A stretch of 64,000 bases of DNA from Zizania palustris (GCA_019279435.1 JAAALK010000079.1:105939198-106003197); one strand, 5' to 3'. Counted from the stretch's first letter, positions 53,353 through 64,000 are shown. Program-made: numbers and translations. Notes: generated from the letters alone by a model not told the origin.

Positions 53353-56300
53353 TTATGCGAAGTATCGCTTTAGGTGCTCCGCATGCCAAGTATGTGCTAA
53401 CTCTTCACCTTCTAAATTAGCTAATTTAAATGAACCAGGGCGCCCTGAGCGGACGATTAGATATGGACCTTCCCATTTATTGCCTAACTTCCCTGGTGCT
53501 ATAATGCTTCGTAGAACAAGATGACCCGGCCTTAACTCGCTGAGCTTAACCTTCGGGTCATACCAAGTCTTCGTCTGCTGATGATACTTTGATAAATTAG
53601 CTACAGCCCGAAGTCTTGTTTCTTCTGATAAGTCTAACGAAGCTTGTCTTTCTTCTTCGATGTCTGGTTCGGTGCTGCGAAATGACCCCCCTTTGAGCTC
53701 CGTTGGAGTCATAGCTTCATCTCCGAATAGTAGTCTGAACGGAGTAAAACCTGTGGACCTTGTTTGCGTAGTCCGAATGGACCACAGAATCTTCGGAAGC
53801 TCTTCGGTCCACAGTCCCTTTGATAATCCTACTATTCTTCGATTTAGCCCTGATAAAATATTTCCATTGGCTCGCTCAACGGCTCCATTCGACTGAGGAT
53901 GTCTCACTGCAGCAAAACATAGCTGAATGCCTAGGTCTTCGCAAAACTTCCTGAAGGGTTCTGCGTCGAACTGTGTTCCATTATCAACTGTGAGATATCT
54001 AGGCACTCCGAACCGGCAAATAATGTTCTTCCAGAAGAATTTCTGTACATTGTTCGAAGTGATAGCTGTTAAGGGTTCTGCTTCTACCCACTTAGAAAAA
54101 TATTCAATAGCTACCACTGCGAACTTCAGATTTCCCTTTGCTAACGGAAAGGGACCAATTAGATCCATACCCCATCTGGCCATAGGCCATACCGGAGCAA
54201 TGACTTGAAGAGCTGTTGGTGGGCGATGACTCCGTCGACCCATCCACTGGCATCCTTGACAAGTGCGGACCAAGCTCTCCGCATCAGCTGTTATTGTGGG
54301 CCAATAAAGCCCCTGGCGAAGTGTTTTTCCTGCCAGAGCTCTAGGGGCTAAATGACTTCCACAAAGGCCTTCGTGAATTTCTCGAAGAATTTCTTGGCCT
54401 TCGGCTTGAGATATACATCGGAGTAGAGGCGAACATACTCCGACCTTGTATAATATACCGTTGATTAACCGATAGTTTCTTGCTCTGAGCTTTAATCTTG
54501 ACAATTGGGGCTCTTCGGGCAAATTTGTTCCTCCTTGCAAGAGTTCTATGATCGAATCTTTCCAATCTGCACTAGGAATGCAGAGAATCTCTGCAGAGGC
54601 GATTTGGGGCACCGAAGGTACATTGAGCTCCTCATAGAAAGCTTCGTCAGGCACATCCACAGCTCCGGCAGCAGCCTTCGCTAAAATGTCCGCTTGCACG
54701 TTTTCAGCTCTTGGTATACTCCGAATGGAAATACCCTTGAAGTGTGCTTCGATCTTGCGGATTTCTTCCAAGTACTTTGCAAGCTGTGGATGTCGGACTT
54801 GAAAACTTTTGTCTACGTGCCCTGCTACTATCTGAGAATCTGTTTTTATAATTATCCTTGTAGCCCCTAGAGCACGTGCTTTCCGGAGTCCCAATAAAAT
54901 TCCTTCGTACTCCGCTATATTATTGGTAGACTTAAAGTTGAGTCTTGCGGAGTACATTGCTCTTTGCCCTGACGGTGAAATCAATACTGCCCCAATGCCT
55001 GCTCCGGATGCTTGGAAAGCCCCATCGGAGTAAATAGTCCAAACTCCGTCATCTGATTTCTCCAGAGTCAACTTCGCAGGTGGAGTCCACTCTGCTACGA
55101 AGTCTGCTAGGACTTGAGATTTGATAGCTGTCCTTGCCAGGAAAGATATGCCGAAGGGTGCTAGTTCTACTGCCCACTTTCCAATCCTTCCAGTGGAATC
55201 TTTGCTTCGGAGCATATCTCCTAAAGGATACGAAGTTGGTACAATTACATTATGAGCCAAAAAATAATGTCTTAGCTTCCTCGAAGCCATTATCAGAGCA
55301 TAAACGAACTTCTCAAGTTCGGAGTATCTTGTCTTCGCTCCTGACAATGCTTCGGATACAAAATAGACAGGATTTTGGACCAACTTCCCATTGATATCCG
55401 CTTCTCTGACAAGGACTGCGCTGACAGCTGAGCCTGTAGCTGCAAGATACAGAAGTAGGGTTTCGTCCGCAATAGGCACCGTAAGTGTAGCAAGATTGCT
55501 GAGATAATCTTTAATATCTTCGAAGCTTTTCTGACACTCCGGTGTCCATGCAAAATCTTCGGACCCTTTCAAAGCTTTAAATATCGGCAAACTCCTCTCC
55601 GCAGACCTTGATAAAAACCTGCTAAGTGCGGCCAGACGTCCAGTCAGCTTTTGCACTTGCTTTAAATTCTCTAGAGGAGCCATCTTCTGCAGCGCAGTTA
55701 TTTGAGTAGGGCTAGCTTCAATTCCCCTGCTTGAAACTAAGTACCCTAACAACTTTCCAGCCTTAGCTCCGAATATACATTTTTCGGGGTTAAGACGGAT
55801 CCCACATGCCCGAAGGCTATTGAATGTTTCTGCTAAGTCTAGGCTATGCTGGTGCTTTAAAGCACTCTTTATTACAATATCATCCATATAGGCCTCCACA
55901 TTGCGACCTAGTTGATGACCTAGAGCCTTAGCGACTAATCTTGAAAAAGTAGCCCCGGCATTTCTTAGGCCGAAGGGCATTCTTACATAGCAGAAGACTC
56001 CCGAAGGAGTTACAAAGCTCGTCTTGATTTCATCTTCGCGCTTCAACCATATTTGATGATAACCAGAATACGCGTCGAGGAAGCTTAGTAACTCCGAACC
56101 TGCAGTGGAGTCAACTAGTTGATCAATTCGGGGCATGGGGTAGGGGTCACGTGGGCACGCTTTATTTAGAGATGTGAAATCAATGCACATGCGCCACTTC
56201 CCGGAAGACTTCTTCCTGACGAAGACTGGGTTGGCTAACCATTCTGTATGGGCCACTTCTCTAATAATCCCAGCCTTCAACAGTTTTTCAACTTCGTCCT

Positions 56301-57390
56301 TAGCTAGAGCAGCTCTTTCTGCGGACATCTTCCGGAGTCCTTGTCGAACAGGCCGGGCCTTCGGGTTTACAAGCAAACTGTGCTCAATAATATCCCGATC
56401 GACTCCGGTGATATCTTCGTCAGACCAAGCGAAGACATCCAAATTTTCTTCCACGACTTTTTCCAAGGAGGTTGCAACTTCGGGAGGTAAATCTTTACCA
56501 AATTGAAAAGTGTATTCTTTACCATCTTTGACAATGATCTTCGTTGCAATCTCTCCTTCGGGACTTGGTCTCGGAAATGACTTCTTCAAGGCTTCGGATG
56601 AGGCTGAAAAAATTTCTTCATTATCTTGGACACTGTTTACTTGCCTCGGATCAAGAGGAGGACCGTGACCATATTCTGCCCTCCGAGCGATGGCTTGATC
56701 TCCGAAGATTGTCAGGACTCCTGCTTGTGTGGGCATCTTCATGCACAAGTAGTTGTGATGCGCCACAGCTCCGAACTGATTCAACATGCCCCGTCCGAAG
56801 ATGACATTATAAGCATACGGGGCATCTACCACATCAAAGATAACTTCTTCAGTTCGGGCTAGTAAACCTTCTCCGAAGGTTACTTCTAAGCCTATCTGGC
56901 CAAGTGCATCAAGCGGAGGTCCTGCGAAGCCTTGCAGAGGACGAGCCGCTGGGAGAAGATGCTTCCGGGAAATGCATAACTGATCGAAGGCTTGCACAAA
57001 AATGATATCTGCCGAACTACCTCCGTCAATTAGCACCCTTCGGACTTCAGTCCCTGCAATATCAGCAGTGATAACCAATGGATCTGCATGCGGGAACTTA
57101 ATACCAGCTGCATCCTCCGCAGAGAAAGATATTGGAACATGAGACCACTCCGGCATTGCAGCTGCAGATGACGAAGTCCCAATATGGCCTACTTCCCGAA
57201 CGTACTCTCTTCGCTGTCTCTTGGACATGCTTCCGAGGGTACCTCCTCCGGAGATAGGGAGAACTACTCTCTTTCCTCTATCTTGCCCTTCTTCTTGCTT
57301 CGGAGGTGGCATAACATTGGCCACCGGAGGATGCCTTGCAGCATCAAAATTTTCTATCCGCGCCACAGCCTGGACCGGCTCCGGGCGCAC
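53353..57390 (-). CDS. F pol: protease, RT, RNase H, Tat RNase H, integrase
   Basis: 1345 codons without a stop. Aspartic protease with RVLIDGGSSADIIF (Asp 122). RT with FLDAYSGYHQI (Asp 439) and AYMDDIVIK (501-504). A first RNase H (about 640-765) lacks the usual D-A-S, reading YLAATGSAVSAV. A second RNase H (about 784-905) has IYSDGA (D789), AEYEG (E829), KTDSQ (D851) and ADILAKA (D901). Integrase has H1006-H1013-C1044-C1047 zinc binding and D1076, D1136, E1172 (DNGTQF, VERANG; D-x59-D-x35-E). No chromodomain follows. It makes the element's cDNA and integrates it. The start shown is the first ATG-like codon. In reality it is the continuation of the gag frame after UGA 57423-57421. Confidence 0.97.
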   Translation of the reverse strand: MRPEPVQAVARIENFDAARHPPVANVMPPPKQEEGQDRGKRVVLPISGGGTLGSMSKRQRREYVREVGHIGTSSSAAAMPEWSHVPISFSAEDAAGIKFPHADPLVITADIAGTEVRRVLIDGGSSADIIFVQAFDQLCISRKHLLPAARPLQGFAGPPLDALGQIGLEVTFGEGLLARTEEVIFDVVDAPYAYNVIFGRGMLNQFGAVAHHNYLCMKMPTQAGVLTIFGDQAIARRAEYGHGPPLDPRQVNSVQDNEEIFSASSEALKKSFPRPSPEGEIATKIIVKDGKEYTFQFGKDLPPEVATSLEKVVEENLDVFAWSDEDITGVDRDIIEHSLLVNPKARPVRQGLRKMSAERAALAKDEVEKLLKAGIIREVAHTEWLANPVFVRKKSSGKWRMCIDFTSLNKACPRDPYPMPRIDQLVDSTAGSELLSFLDAYSGYHQIWLKREDEIKTSFVTPSGVFCYVRMPFGLRNAGATFSRLVAKALGHQLGRNVEAYMDDIVIKSALKHQHSLDLAETFNSLRACGIRLNPEKCIFGAKAGKLLGYLVSSRGIEASPTQITALQKMAPLENLKQVQKLTGRLAALSRFLSRSAERSLPIFKALKGSEDFAWTPECQKSFEDIKDYLSNLATLTVPIADETLLLYLAATGSAVSAVLVREADINGKLVQNPVYFVSEALSGAKTRYSELEKFVYALIMASRKLRHYFLAHNVIVPTSYPLGDMLRSKDSTGRIGKWAVELAPFGISFLARTAIKSQVLADFVAEWTPPAKLTLEKSDDGVWTIYSDGAFQASGAGIGAVLISPSGQRAMYSARLNFKSTNNIAEYEGILLGLRKARALGATRIIIKTDSQIVAGHVDKSFQVRHPQLAKYLEEIRKIEAHFKGISIRSIPRAENVQADILAKAAAGAVDVPDEAFYEELNVPSVPQIASAEILCIPSADWKDSIIELLQGGTNLPEEPQLSRLKLRARNYRLINGILYKVGVCSPLLRCISQAEGQEILREIHEGLCGSHLAPRALAGKTLRQGLYWPTITADAESLVRTCQGCQWMGRRSHRPPTALQVIAPVWPMARWGMDLIGPFPLAKGNLKFAVVAIEYFSKWVEAEPLTAITSNNVQKFFWKNIICRFGVPRYLTVDNGTQFDAEPFRKFCEDLGIQLCFAAVRHPQSNGAVERANGNILSGLNRRIVGLSKGLWTEELPKILWSIRTTQTRSTGFTPFRLLFGDEAMTPTELKGGSFRSTEPDIEEERQASLDLSEETRLRAVANLSKYHQQTKTWYDPKVKLSELRPGHLVLRSIIAPGKLGNKWEGPYLIVRSGRPGSFKLANLEGEELAHTWHAEHLKRYFA

Positions 57391-57420
57391 TGCTGCTGCT
57401 GGACTTCGGTCGGTACTACC

Positions 57421-58749
57421 TCAACCCGAAGTTCTCTCCAAGTATTCTCCCCGAAGGGTAAGGATAGCCTTGCAAGTGTCAGTTGCATGGCTTCGATTCT
57501 CTCCATGAATACAGCAAAAAAGGGTCTGGCCCTTGCCAGCCGTTTTCCCTGGCGGCCTCCAGCCGCTGGACTTGTTCCCCGCAGACTGTGGAGCTCTTGG
57601 TGCAAACTTCTGTGGGGGTGCAATGTTTAAGACTTCAGAGCGAGGGTGCTTTTGCCCTCTTCTTCTATCATGTTGCACTTCGAAGACTGGTTCTTGCGGC
57701 TGTGTCGAAGTCTTCAACTCTGCTTTAACTTCCGTCAATACTGTCGAAGTAGCAGTAGTCCTCCGAAGCCAACCTTCTTCTGACCTCGAGTACTCCTCGA
57801 AGTACGACATCAGGTGTGATACTGTGGTGATGCTCTTCTGATGCAGTTTATCCAGAAGGCCTTTATGACTGACGCCTTCCCGAGCCGCATCAACCACCGA
57901 GGATGTGGACAGCCCCCGAATTTGTGACTTCGTGTGAGCGAAGCGCTTGAAGTACTGCCTCAATGTTTCTCCGGGGAGCTGTTTCACTTGGAAAAGGCTT
58001 CCTGTCGACATGGGGGGCACGAAGGTGCCTTGAAAGTTACTTATAAACTTCCTCTTCAACTGTGACCATGAACTGATTGATCCTGGCTTTAAAGACCAGA
58101 ACCATCTCAACGCCACTCCTTGAAGAGCTAACGGGAAGCACTTCGCCATAGTTTCTCTATCTCCGCCGCTAGCTTCGATCGCTAGGGCATAAGAACGCGC
58201 GAACTCACTGGGATCTTCGTCTCCGGCATACTTGCAGAGCTTCGAAGTTTTGAACTTTGGATCGAAGCGAACCTTCTGCAGCTCAGGATGCAACGGAGAT
58301 TCATTGTCGTAAGAGGCGTTCTCTGGGGCTTCGGGATAACCAAGATCGTCGTCTTCGGGCACTTCGGGGATAGCTGGGGTGGCTTGAGAGCGAAGCCTGT
58401 TCGCAGCCTCTTGTCGCCACCTCGCTACCTCAGCTTGAAGATTGGCCATTTGAGTGGCCATGTCTCCAAGGCTATCTTCATCTCCTCCGGAAGGACCTTC
58501 CGGGTCTTGAGAATTGGTATGATCAGTTCGAATCGGAATGGAGGGTGGCAGAGTTGCTCCGGGCGGTCGGAGTATGGAAGGGGTTGGCGGAGAGGTTTCG
58601 TATCCTCGAGGGATAGAAGCCCCTTGCGGAGTTTGAGGTGGAGGGATAGTCGAAGACCCTCCGACTTCGACTGTGTCGAAGGGTATCTCTCCGGAGATCC
58701 GAGAGGACCTCCGAGTGGGATTGCGAGGTGCGCTCCGCTTAGGAGGCAT
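57421..58749 (-). CDS. F gag (capsid and zinc knuckle), ends in UGA
   Basis: 442 codons from MPPKRSAPRN. The N-terminus is basic and Pro/Ser-rich, with a short coiled coil (about 96-118, MATQMANLQAEVARWRQEA). Retrotransposon gag domain about 155-330 (LQGVALRWFWSL, SWSQLKRKFISNFQG, LPGETLRQYFKRF). An unusual knuckle C412-x2-H415-x5-H421-x4-C426 (CCIHGENRSHATDTC) replaces the CCHC of other elements. The leader from the primer site is only 42 nt. The stop UGA (57423-57421) is followed in the same frame by GSTDRSPAAAV and pol, so gag and pol form one frame with one stop. CGA to TGA is a CpG transition, which would explain a fresh mutation. Programmed readthrough is the alternative. Confidence 0.95.
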   Translation of the reverse strand: MPPKRSAPRNPTRRSSRISGEIPFDTVEVGGSSTIPPPQTPQGASIPRGYETSPPTPSILRPPGATLPPSIPIRTDHTNSQDPEGPSGGDEDSLGDMATQMANLQAEVARWRQEAANRLRSQATPAIPEVPEDDDLGYPEAPENASYDNESPLHPELQKVRFDPKFKTSKLCKYAGDEDPSEFARSYALAIEASGGDRETMAKCFPLALQGVALRWFWSLKPGSISSWSQLKRKFISNFQGTFVPPMSTGSLFQVKQLPGETLRQYFKRFAHTKSQIRGLSTSSVVDAAREGVSHKGLLDKLHQKSITTVSHLMSYFEEYSRSEEGWLRRTTATSTVLTEVKAELKTSTQPQEPVFEVQHDRRRGQKHPRSEVLNIAPPQKFAPRAPQSAGNKSSGWRPPGKTAGKGQTLFCCIHGENRSHATDTCKAILTLRGEYLERTSG

Positions 58750-58791
58750 GGTGTAAGAAGTTGGTAGAGAACGAAGTTTTTTGGACTAGGT

Positions 58792-58809
58792 TCCCCACGG
58801 ACGGCGCCA
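58792..58809 (-). other. Primer binding site of F (tRNA-Asp-like)
   Basis: Minus strand TGGCGCCGTCCGTGGGGA, 2 nt inside the 5' LTR. The first nine bases match the complement of the plant tRNA-Asp 3' end, with partial matches beyond. Confidence 0.82.
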
Positions 58810-58811
58810 AC

Positions 58812-59306
58812 TGTTGGCGTAAAAGATTACGCTAACAGGTTTCTGTAGAAAAGAAACTAACAAACGAAGTGTTTGCGAAGCAAACTGTTCTAAGCCTCCG
58901 AAAGGATAATAGCTTAGAATAGTTCGAAAGTGTGTATTGAATCACTTGTAATCGGTCCCTATTACAGGGTGAAAAGGGGGGTATTTATAGGCCTAAACAT
59001 TAAGGAAAAGACCTATTTACCCCTCTATTACAACCGACATTAAGGAAACTATTCGGTTTCCTTAATAGGGCTAAAATGGTAAAAGAATAATCTAATAGGA
59101 TAGAAGATAAGTCTTCCATCTTAGCTGGCAGAAAAGATCCTGAAGGGCTTTGGTTCGAAGACATACTTCGAACTAGTGCCTGTCTTCGGGCTTCGAACGA
59201 GGTTCTGGGCATCTTCGAAGATGGTCTTCGGACAATCTTCAAACTGGTTGACTGCCTTTATGCTGCTTCGGCAATAACCCCGAAGATGAGATATTTTCCC
59301 CCAACA
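58812..59306 (-). repeat. 5' LTR of F
   Basis: 495 bp, adjacent to the primer site, so it is the transcribing LTR. TATA box CTATAAATA (minus) at 58990-58982, followed in element sense by CCCCCC. Confidence 0.97.
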
Positions 59307-59311
59307 GCGAC
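59307..59311. other. TSD of F, right
   Basis: gcgac directly after the LTR end CCCCCAACA. Confidence 0.97.
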
Positions 59312-59516
59312 CTAGTCAAGGAAGCGACCCTGGAGGAGATGTTCATCTATATTATTATTTTCTTAATTTATTTTATATTAACACTTGTGTAATAATGTGG
59401 TCTGCGAACCACGAATGATTGGCGTACATTCATTGTCGTGTGATGAACATCTTGTGATTATTGATTTTCCCTGGAATTTCAATAAAGTCCGGATTTTATT
59501 AAATCCGTGCGCTACA
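59307..59516 (+). repeat. Chromovirus LTR end (copy 2), right of F
   Basis: Continuation of 47045-47768, ending cgtgcgctaca at 59516. Equals 1512-1721 in copy 1. Confidence 0.85.
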
Positions 59517-59769
59517 GGCGATAGGTAGGGACGACCGATTCTGAAAAATCGGCAGGAAATCATGAATGAGTGAGAGGGGTTACTCTAATGAGATCAGCAT
59601 TAGAAACATTAAGCTATAGCTGGAGGAACCACTAGAGACCCTTGGGTCAGCCGATGAAGTTACCAGTCGATAGGTTGGCCAACACCAGGTGAAGAGAACG
59701 GTATATGGCTCCAAGGAGATAATGACCAAGGAGAACTCACACATGAGCGACGAGTTATTCAGCTAAAAA

Positions 59770-60490
59770 TTAAAACTGAAGGGTCGGGGCCGGAGCCGAC
59801 ACATAGAAGACAAACTCCTCTAACCAGAGGCTAAGGAAAGCCACGTGTTCGAGAGTACTCATAGGGTCGATCTTCCTATTGTGCCTAGCAATATATCGAC
59901 TCCAGTCATTAGCCGAGTTAATGCTAAGGTCATAGGATGGCTGGAAATGAAGAAGGAAGTGGTTGGCCGGTGAACCAATATCAAGGCAAGATAAGAAGAA
60001 AATATCAAGAAGAGTGGGACTCATCGGCCCGTGACCAAAAATGAAGGCATTTAAGGTGTCAGACCAAAAATAACAAGACGGAGCCAACATTGGCACGTTC
60101 AGGTATGGCTTAACTAAAGAGAAACCGATGCAATGACCGATGTCAATCTCGTCCCAAAAGGGGCGATAAGTGGCTAACACCCTAAGGTACCAATCGCGCC
60201 AGCCAGGGATGGAAGGAGGAAAATATTCGAAGCCCAAATCCTAGTCGGAGAAATGCATAGGAGAATATTTGAAGGGTATCAGACGAGTCTCGACATTGAT
60301 GAGATCTATAGGGTCGGGATCACCTAAGAGACCTAGAAAGAAGCTAAAAGGGTGCGTAACTGTTGGAATGAAGACCTAGTTCTGTAAGCTCTGCCAAAAC
60401 AAAAATGGAATTAGAAGATAAGGGGCGATGAGTGCGTCAGAAGTAAAAAGACCACATACTTACTCGGGGGATCACCTCGATGGTGGCCAT
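59770..60490 (-). pseudogene. Antisense PMD gene, copy 2
   Basis: Exon 1 60490-60464, intron 60463-60391, exon 2 60390-59770, with the same splice sites and the same in-frame TAG (60241-60243) as copy 1. One amino-acid difference lies in the FIFGH-x-PMSPT motif (Gly for Glu). TATA box at 60613-60622. Confidence 0.7.
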
Positions 60491-60900
60491 CCTTACACTG
60501 TCAAGGAGAAAGATGGCGAGCGACAAGTAGCACTGGATGAACGGTGAAAATTTTGATGGCCAGGAATAGGTGACGAGTCAAAAGCGTGAAAAAGAAAGGA
60601 AGAGCGACCGGAGTTTATAAACTACCCCAGCGCAGTTATGGATGGCTGGAAGGTGAAAAGAAAGAGTCGAAACTCTAGGAAAATGTGAAAGCATTAGAAG
60701 GCGAATGGTTTTGGTAATTAAATTAGGAAGATGGAATGCTACGTGAAGTCATAAAGGTATCAGAAGATGAAGGGTTTCGGGTGGCAATTAAAGTGAAAAG
60801 ATCGTGTGGATGGACGTTTGAGAAGACGTGGCAACAGAGATAATAAATATTGTTAATTTCGAAGCATCAACAACCACTTAATGCTCTGAAACTGGGGGCA

Positions 60901-62578
60901 TGTGTTGACGCTTGAGGAGCCATGTTGAAGATCATGGGTCTCATGGCTCTAGAAGGGATGAGTGATTTTCAATGGAAGTCAAAGAGAGAGGAGACGAAGA
61001 TGAGTCGAGACTTGTCGTGACTTGGGCCGTGTGTGACTCAGGTACACGAGCGGCGAGCGACTGCTAGTCCGAGTACATGGGCTAGGAACGACAGGGGATC
61101 CACTGGTCTGTTGACTGGGTTTGACCCAGGTAAACGGGTGGCGAGCGATTACCGGGATGAAGGAGCCGTGGAATCGGGCTGGCCCAATCCGGGTACCTAG
61201 TGCGAAGACAGCGGACGCTTTGTCGGTTTCGGTGCAAAACCGACGCATCTATCCAGACCATTCATCGGAGATCCGACAGTCCTAAAGTGAAGTTGTAGTT
61301 GCTACGAAAGCTCCACATCAGGATAAGCTACCTTTAGTTAGGTTTTTACTATTTTGCCTTTTAGGCCCACAGTTTGTGTTAGTCGAGTCTGTAAAAATCC
61401 TAAGGGCATTTTGGTCTTTTCTAGTTTATTTTGGTGTTTGTAAAAACTCTAAGGGTATATTGGGATTTTCCTGATTTATGTGGCTGCCTATAAATAGGGC
61501 CCCCAATCCCCTAGGGTTTCCTAACTCACTTTAATGAAAATCAGAGTTCACTTTTTGAATTGAGGGTTTGTGTCTTTCTTCCTGATTGCTAGCGCCGTCG
61601 TGTTCTTCTACTCCATTGTCAGCGCCTAGCTCTCGTCGTGTGCATCAGTGCATCGAGCGGACATGGGAGGAAGCAGCAAGGCGGCAGCTCTGCACGCAGC
61701 GGAAATAGTAGCCAAATCGGTTTTTCCTTCTTTCAGCCAGTTTTCTCATTTCTCTCAAAAACTGGCTGCGGCACTGTTGCGCTCTGTTTTGCGTGTGGAT
61801 TTGTGTGGCCGGTTTTTCTCTCACCGGTGTGTGGAGATCAGCAAGCAGTAGCAGATGCTTCTGGTTTTTTTCCTCTAAACCGGAAGCGGCGCGCTGACCT
61901 TGTCACTCGGTGGGCTGAGGCGTGCGGCAGACTGTGCAATGCATAGCGCGTGGAGGGCCATGGGTGGAAGAAGTGAGAAGCGTACCTAGCGCACGAACCT
62001 GGGTGTGGCATGCGACATCTGCAGCAGGAGGCGCTCGGACAGGCGCCATGTGGAAGCAGAAGCCAGAGCGACGGCACGCGCTGAAGGTGTTCGGTCATAT
62101 GTGAACATGAGACAACTAGCACAATAATCTATTTTTCCTTCCTTATTTTGTGTGCACTTGTGTTTATTTTCTAATTAGATTTAATTAATGCAAGCACTTT
62201 ATTTTTTGGATTGCACTATGTATGTTCTTTGATGTATCGATGTATCCTTAGTGCATTCTGATATCTGTGAGCATATTTATTCATCTCACATTATTTTATC
62301 CAATTAAATGCTTGAGTATCATTGACGATTTTATTTGTGCTTTCTGAAATGCCCGTGTGTTGAATGCAGTATTAATCTGCCTTTAAGCACTTTGATGGTG
62401 TCTTTTAGATTATGACACCGGTCATTTTTATGCTAGATTATTTTCAGTGTTTGAGATCTGTTTGTTATCACTGATAGTCTTTTGAGGTGCATTGGGTGTT
62501 GGGAGAAGGCCATCGATTCGAAAGAATTTCTTTGAGGCGCCCAATCACCCCCCTCTAGTCGCTACTCTCGGTCCTACA
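60901..62578 (+). repeat. LTR of element A (copy 2)
   Basis: 1678 bp, TGTGTTGACG...GGTCCTACA, 3 bp shorter than copy 1 and otherwise collinear. No genes. Confidence 0.6.
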
Positions 62579-62582
62579 ACGC

Positions 62583-62805
62583 CAAGATTTGGTAAACCCC
62601 AGACCCACTAAAGATGTCGTAAGGTCAATATAGGTCAAAGAGATCCGTTCAAAGAAAGTTAAGGAAGCTCGTCCATGTTGTTACAAATATGATCAGACAC
62701 AGAAGAAGCTGATGGAGATAAGGAGCAAAAAAGAAGATGGAGATTATCTAGAATCGGTTAAGATAGAATACTTGGACGAGAAGTCTCTGGACTATAAATA
62801 TGTAT
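62583..62805 (+). pseudogene. Unrecognised coding remnant, copy 2
   Basis: Same frame and same stop as 4791-5013, with a few substitutions (for example N-P-R for K-P-I near the start). Cut at 62806 by a C-family LTR. Confidence 0.35.
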
Positions 62806-64000
62806 TGTGGCGCCCCGATATACCGAAATCGGAACATTATTGAATTTCATAATAAAAACAATAATACAAGAGGTTCATCATGCGACAATCGTACATACGA
62901 CAAGTATTCATGGTACGCAGACCATATTTATTACATCATAGTATAATAAAAACAATGATAAAAGTAGAATGCATGACGAACGCCTTCTTCAAGATCTTTC
63001 CGCTTGACTGGGTCACTACTCCAGACCATCCTCGTAGTAGGCATCCTCTGAAGTGTGTCCAACGGGTATGAGTACAAAAGTACTCAACAAGCCACCGCAA
63101 ATGAAAGTAGTAATGCAAGGTAATAACAAAGGAAGGATAATTGGCTAAAAGTGCGGAAAAGTACATTTTCAGTTATTGCATTTAGTGTGGTCAAATTTTG
63201 TCATGCGGAATAATAAACATGAACATCAATAATACCATCTAACTCGAGGAGTACGTTTTACCTCCTCGCACAACAGTCCTTATATGTCAAACCATCATGC
63301 ACATATATATCAAAAGTAATCTAACTGTGGGATGTCACGCAACCCGCCCTTGACCGTGGGCTCGCCTTTTCGAAAAGATTTATGACTCTGATCAGAGGTG
63401 TACTACTGTACCCACAAGGCACGCACTCATCCCAAACACCAAAGTGTAACGAGATGACCCATACCACGGGAACTCGTGCCAAAACCTTAGCATGAAATGC
63501 TCCAAGTGATAACCACCCGCTCTAGGTTTCGCCGGCGCGCCGGGCCGCATCCCGACTAACGTCGCACCCCTTTTTGCGCCACATCGGTACAAGCCACCCG
63601 CAGGTGATACTTGACCCATCTCCAAATGGTGGCCTCGGTTTGGAACACTCCATACCTTAGTTAGGACTTACCCATTAGACTTGTGGTTAGTATGGAAGTG
63701 TATTGCAACGGATCCCTCAGACCGGTCCTTATAGTGCCCCGGGTGCTACCGACCAATGCCCTAGCTTGCACCCAGAACCCACCATGCATTCACTCACAAC
63801 CACAACTCATCACCGACAGAATTCCAAGGATAAGAAGTAACGGAGATCATATAGTAGAACCATTTTGCTACGACTCATTTTTTTTATCCTATATTGATTG
63901 TGTCAATACATGGGACACTAGCTAATAATATTAATCATATGGTGACAAGGAGGTTAGGCGAGATAGCATGGCTTGGGTTGCACATCAGGGTCGGGGGATC
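62806..64000 (-). repeat. C-family LTR, partial (window end)
   Basis: Starts TGTGGCGCCCC like 5014 and runs to the end of the window, collinear with 5014-6207. No genes. Confidence 0.92.

Larger units (their letters stand above)
47769..59306 (-). mobile_element. Element F: young, nearly intact Tat-lineage retrotransposon
   Basis: 11.5 kb with two 495-bp LTRs, TSD gcgac, primer site, gag, pol with protease, RT, two RNase H domains and integrase, a 61-bp minisatellite, polypurine tract and a spliced antisense gene. The second, YSDGA-type RNase H is a hallmark of the Tat lineage. An internal antisense gene is also known from some Tat elements such as maize Grande. The only visible defect in gag-pol is one in-frame UGA. 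It is the newest insertion in the window. Confidence 0.96.
59517..62578 (+). mobile_element. Element A, copy 2
   Basis: Second copy of 1722-4786, with the antisense PMD gene, polypurine tract (60890-60900) and LTR (60901-62578, TATA 61489-61498). Point differences and a few indels distinguish it. No sequence beyond that of copy 1 is present. Confidence 0.6.
46883..64000. repeat. Large direct duplication, copy 2 (split by element F)
   Basis: This copy is collinear with 631-6207 once element F (47769-59306) and one TSD copy are removed. To the left of 46883 the gag frame of element G continues, whereas copy 1 switches to unrelated DNA at 631. Copy 2 is therefore the ancestral-looking side of that breakpoint. 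It may extend beyond the end of the window. Confidence 0.93.

Noticed and set aside
52720..53420. Three plus-strand ORFs with repeated peptide pattern
   Set aside because: They are translations of the 61-bp minisatellite in three frames, with no independent coding support.

Overview
The window is plant nuclear DNA, very probably from a grass (Poaceae), and is repeat-filled heterochromatin. I found no ordinary host gene, tRNA, rRNA or prokaryotic feature. Nearly every base belongs to nested, truncated or recombined LTR retrotransposons. Most are Ty3/Gypsy of the Tat lineage (tRNA-Asp-like primer site, dual RNase H, antisense genes) or of a Tekay/Del-like chromovirus group (iMet primer site TGGTATCAGAGC, LTR tip TGTAACACCCC, chromodomain). 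A few Copia/SIRE-like or unclassified LTR pieces are also present. A run of exactly 100 N (30980-31079) marks a scaffold gap.

Layout. 1-630: Gypsy 3' remnant. 631-5013: chimeric chromovirus gag/LTR, then the 3' end of a Tat-like element (A) with an antisense plant-mobile-domain gene and its LTR. 5014-20250: chromovirus C (minus strand), decayed, with a 3' LTR of about 3.4 kb. Nested in its chromodomain is element B (8546-16130), a Tat-type element with two LTRs and a 5-bp TSD but no gag-pol. 20230-21590: Tat LTR/PBS stub X and an unclassified LTR-like piece. 21600-29614: old Tat element D, interrupted by a solo LTR. 29615-30979: probable SIRE remnant. 31080-47045: head-to-tail and inverted chromovirus LTRs and internal regions of a gag-only family (E, G), one LTR carrying a 3.4-kb solo LTR. 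47045-64000: a second copy of 631-6207, split by the young Tat element F (47769-59306).

F is the best preserved element. Its LTRs are both 495 bp with about 2 differences. It has a 5-bp TSD with the empty site preserved at 1512-1516, and a gag and a 1345-aa pol in one frame separated by a single UGA. On the opposite strand it carries a five-exon gene with its own TATA box, encoding a predicted 1109-aa protein. B carries a decayed homologue of that antisense gene and nothing else that codes. Element A carries an unrelated antisense gene (plant mobile domain) in the same position, also with a TATA box and an intron. The recurring layout of an independently promoted, intron-bearing gene placed antisense next to the 3' LTR is the most interesting system in the window.

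Order of events inferred from nesting: decay of D and C; insertion of B into C; duplication of the 631-6207 segment; insertion of F into one duplicate.
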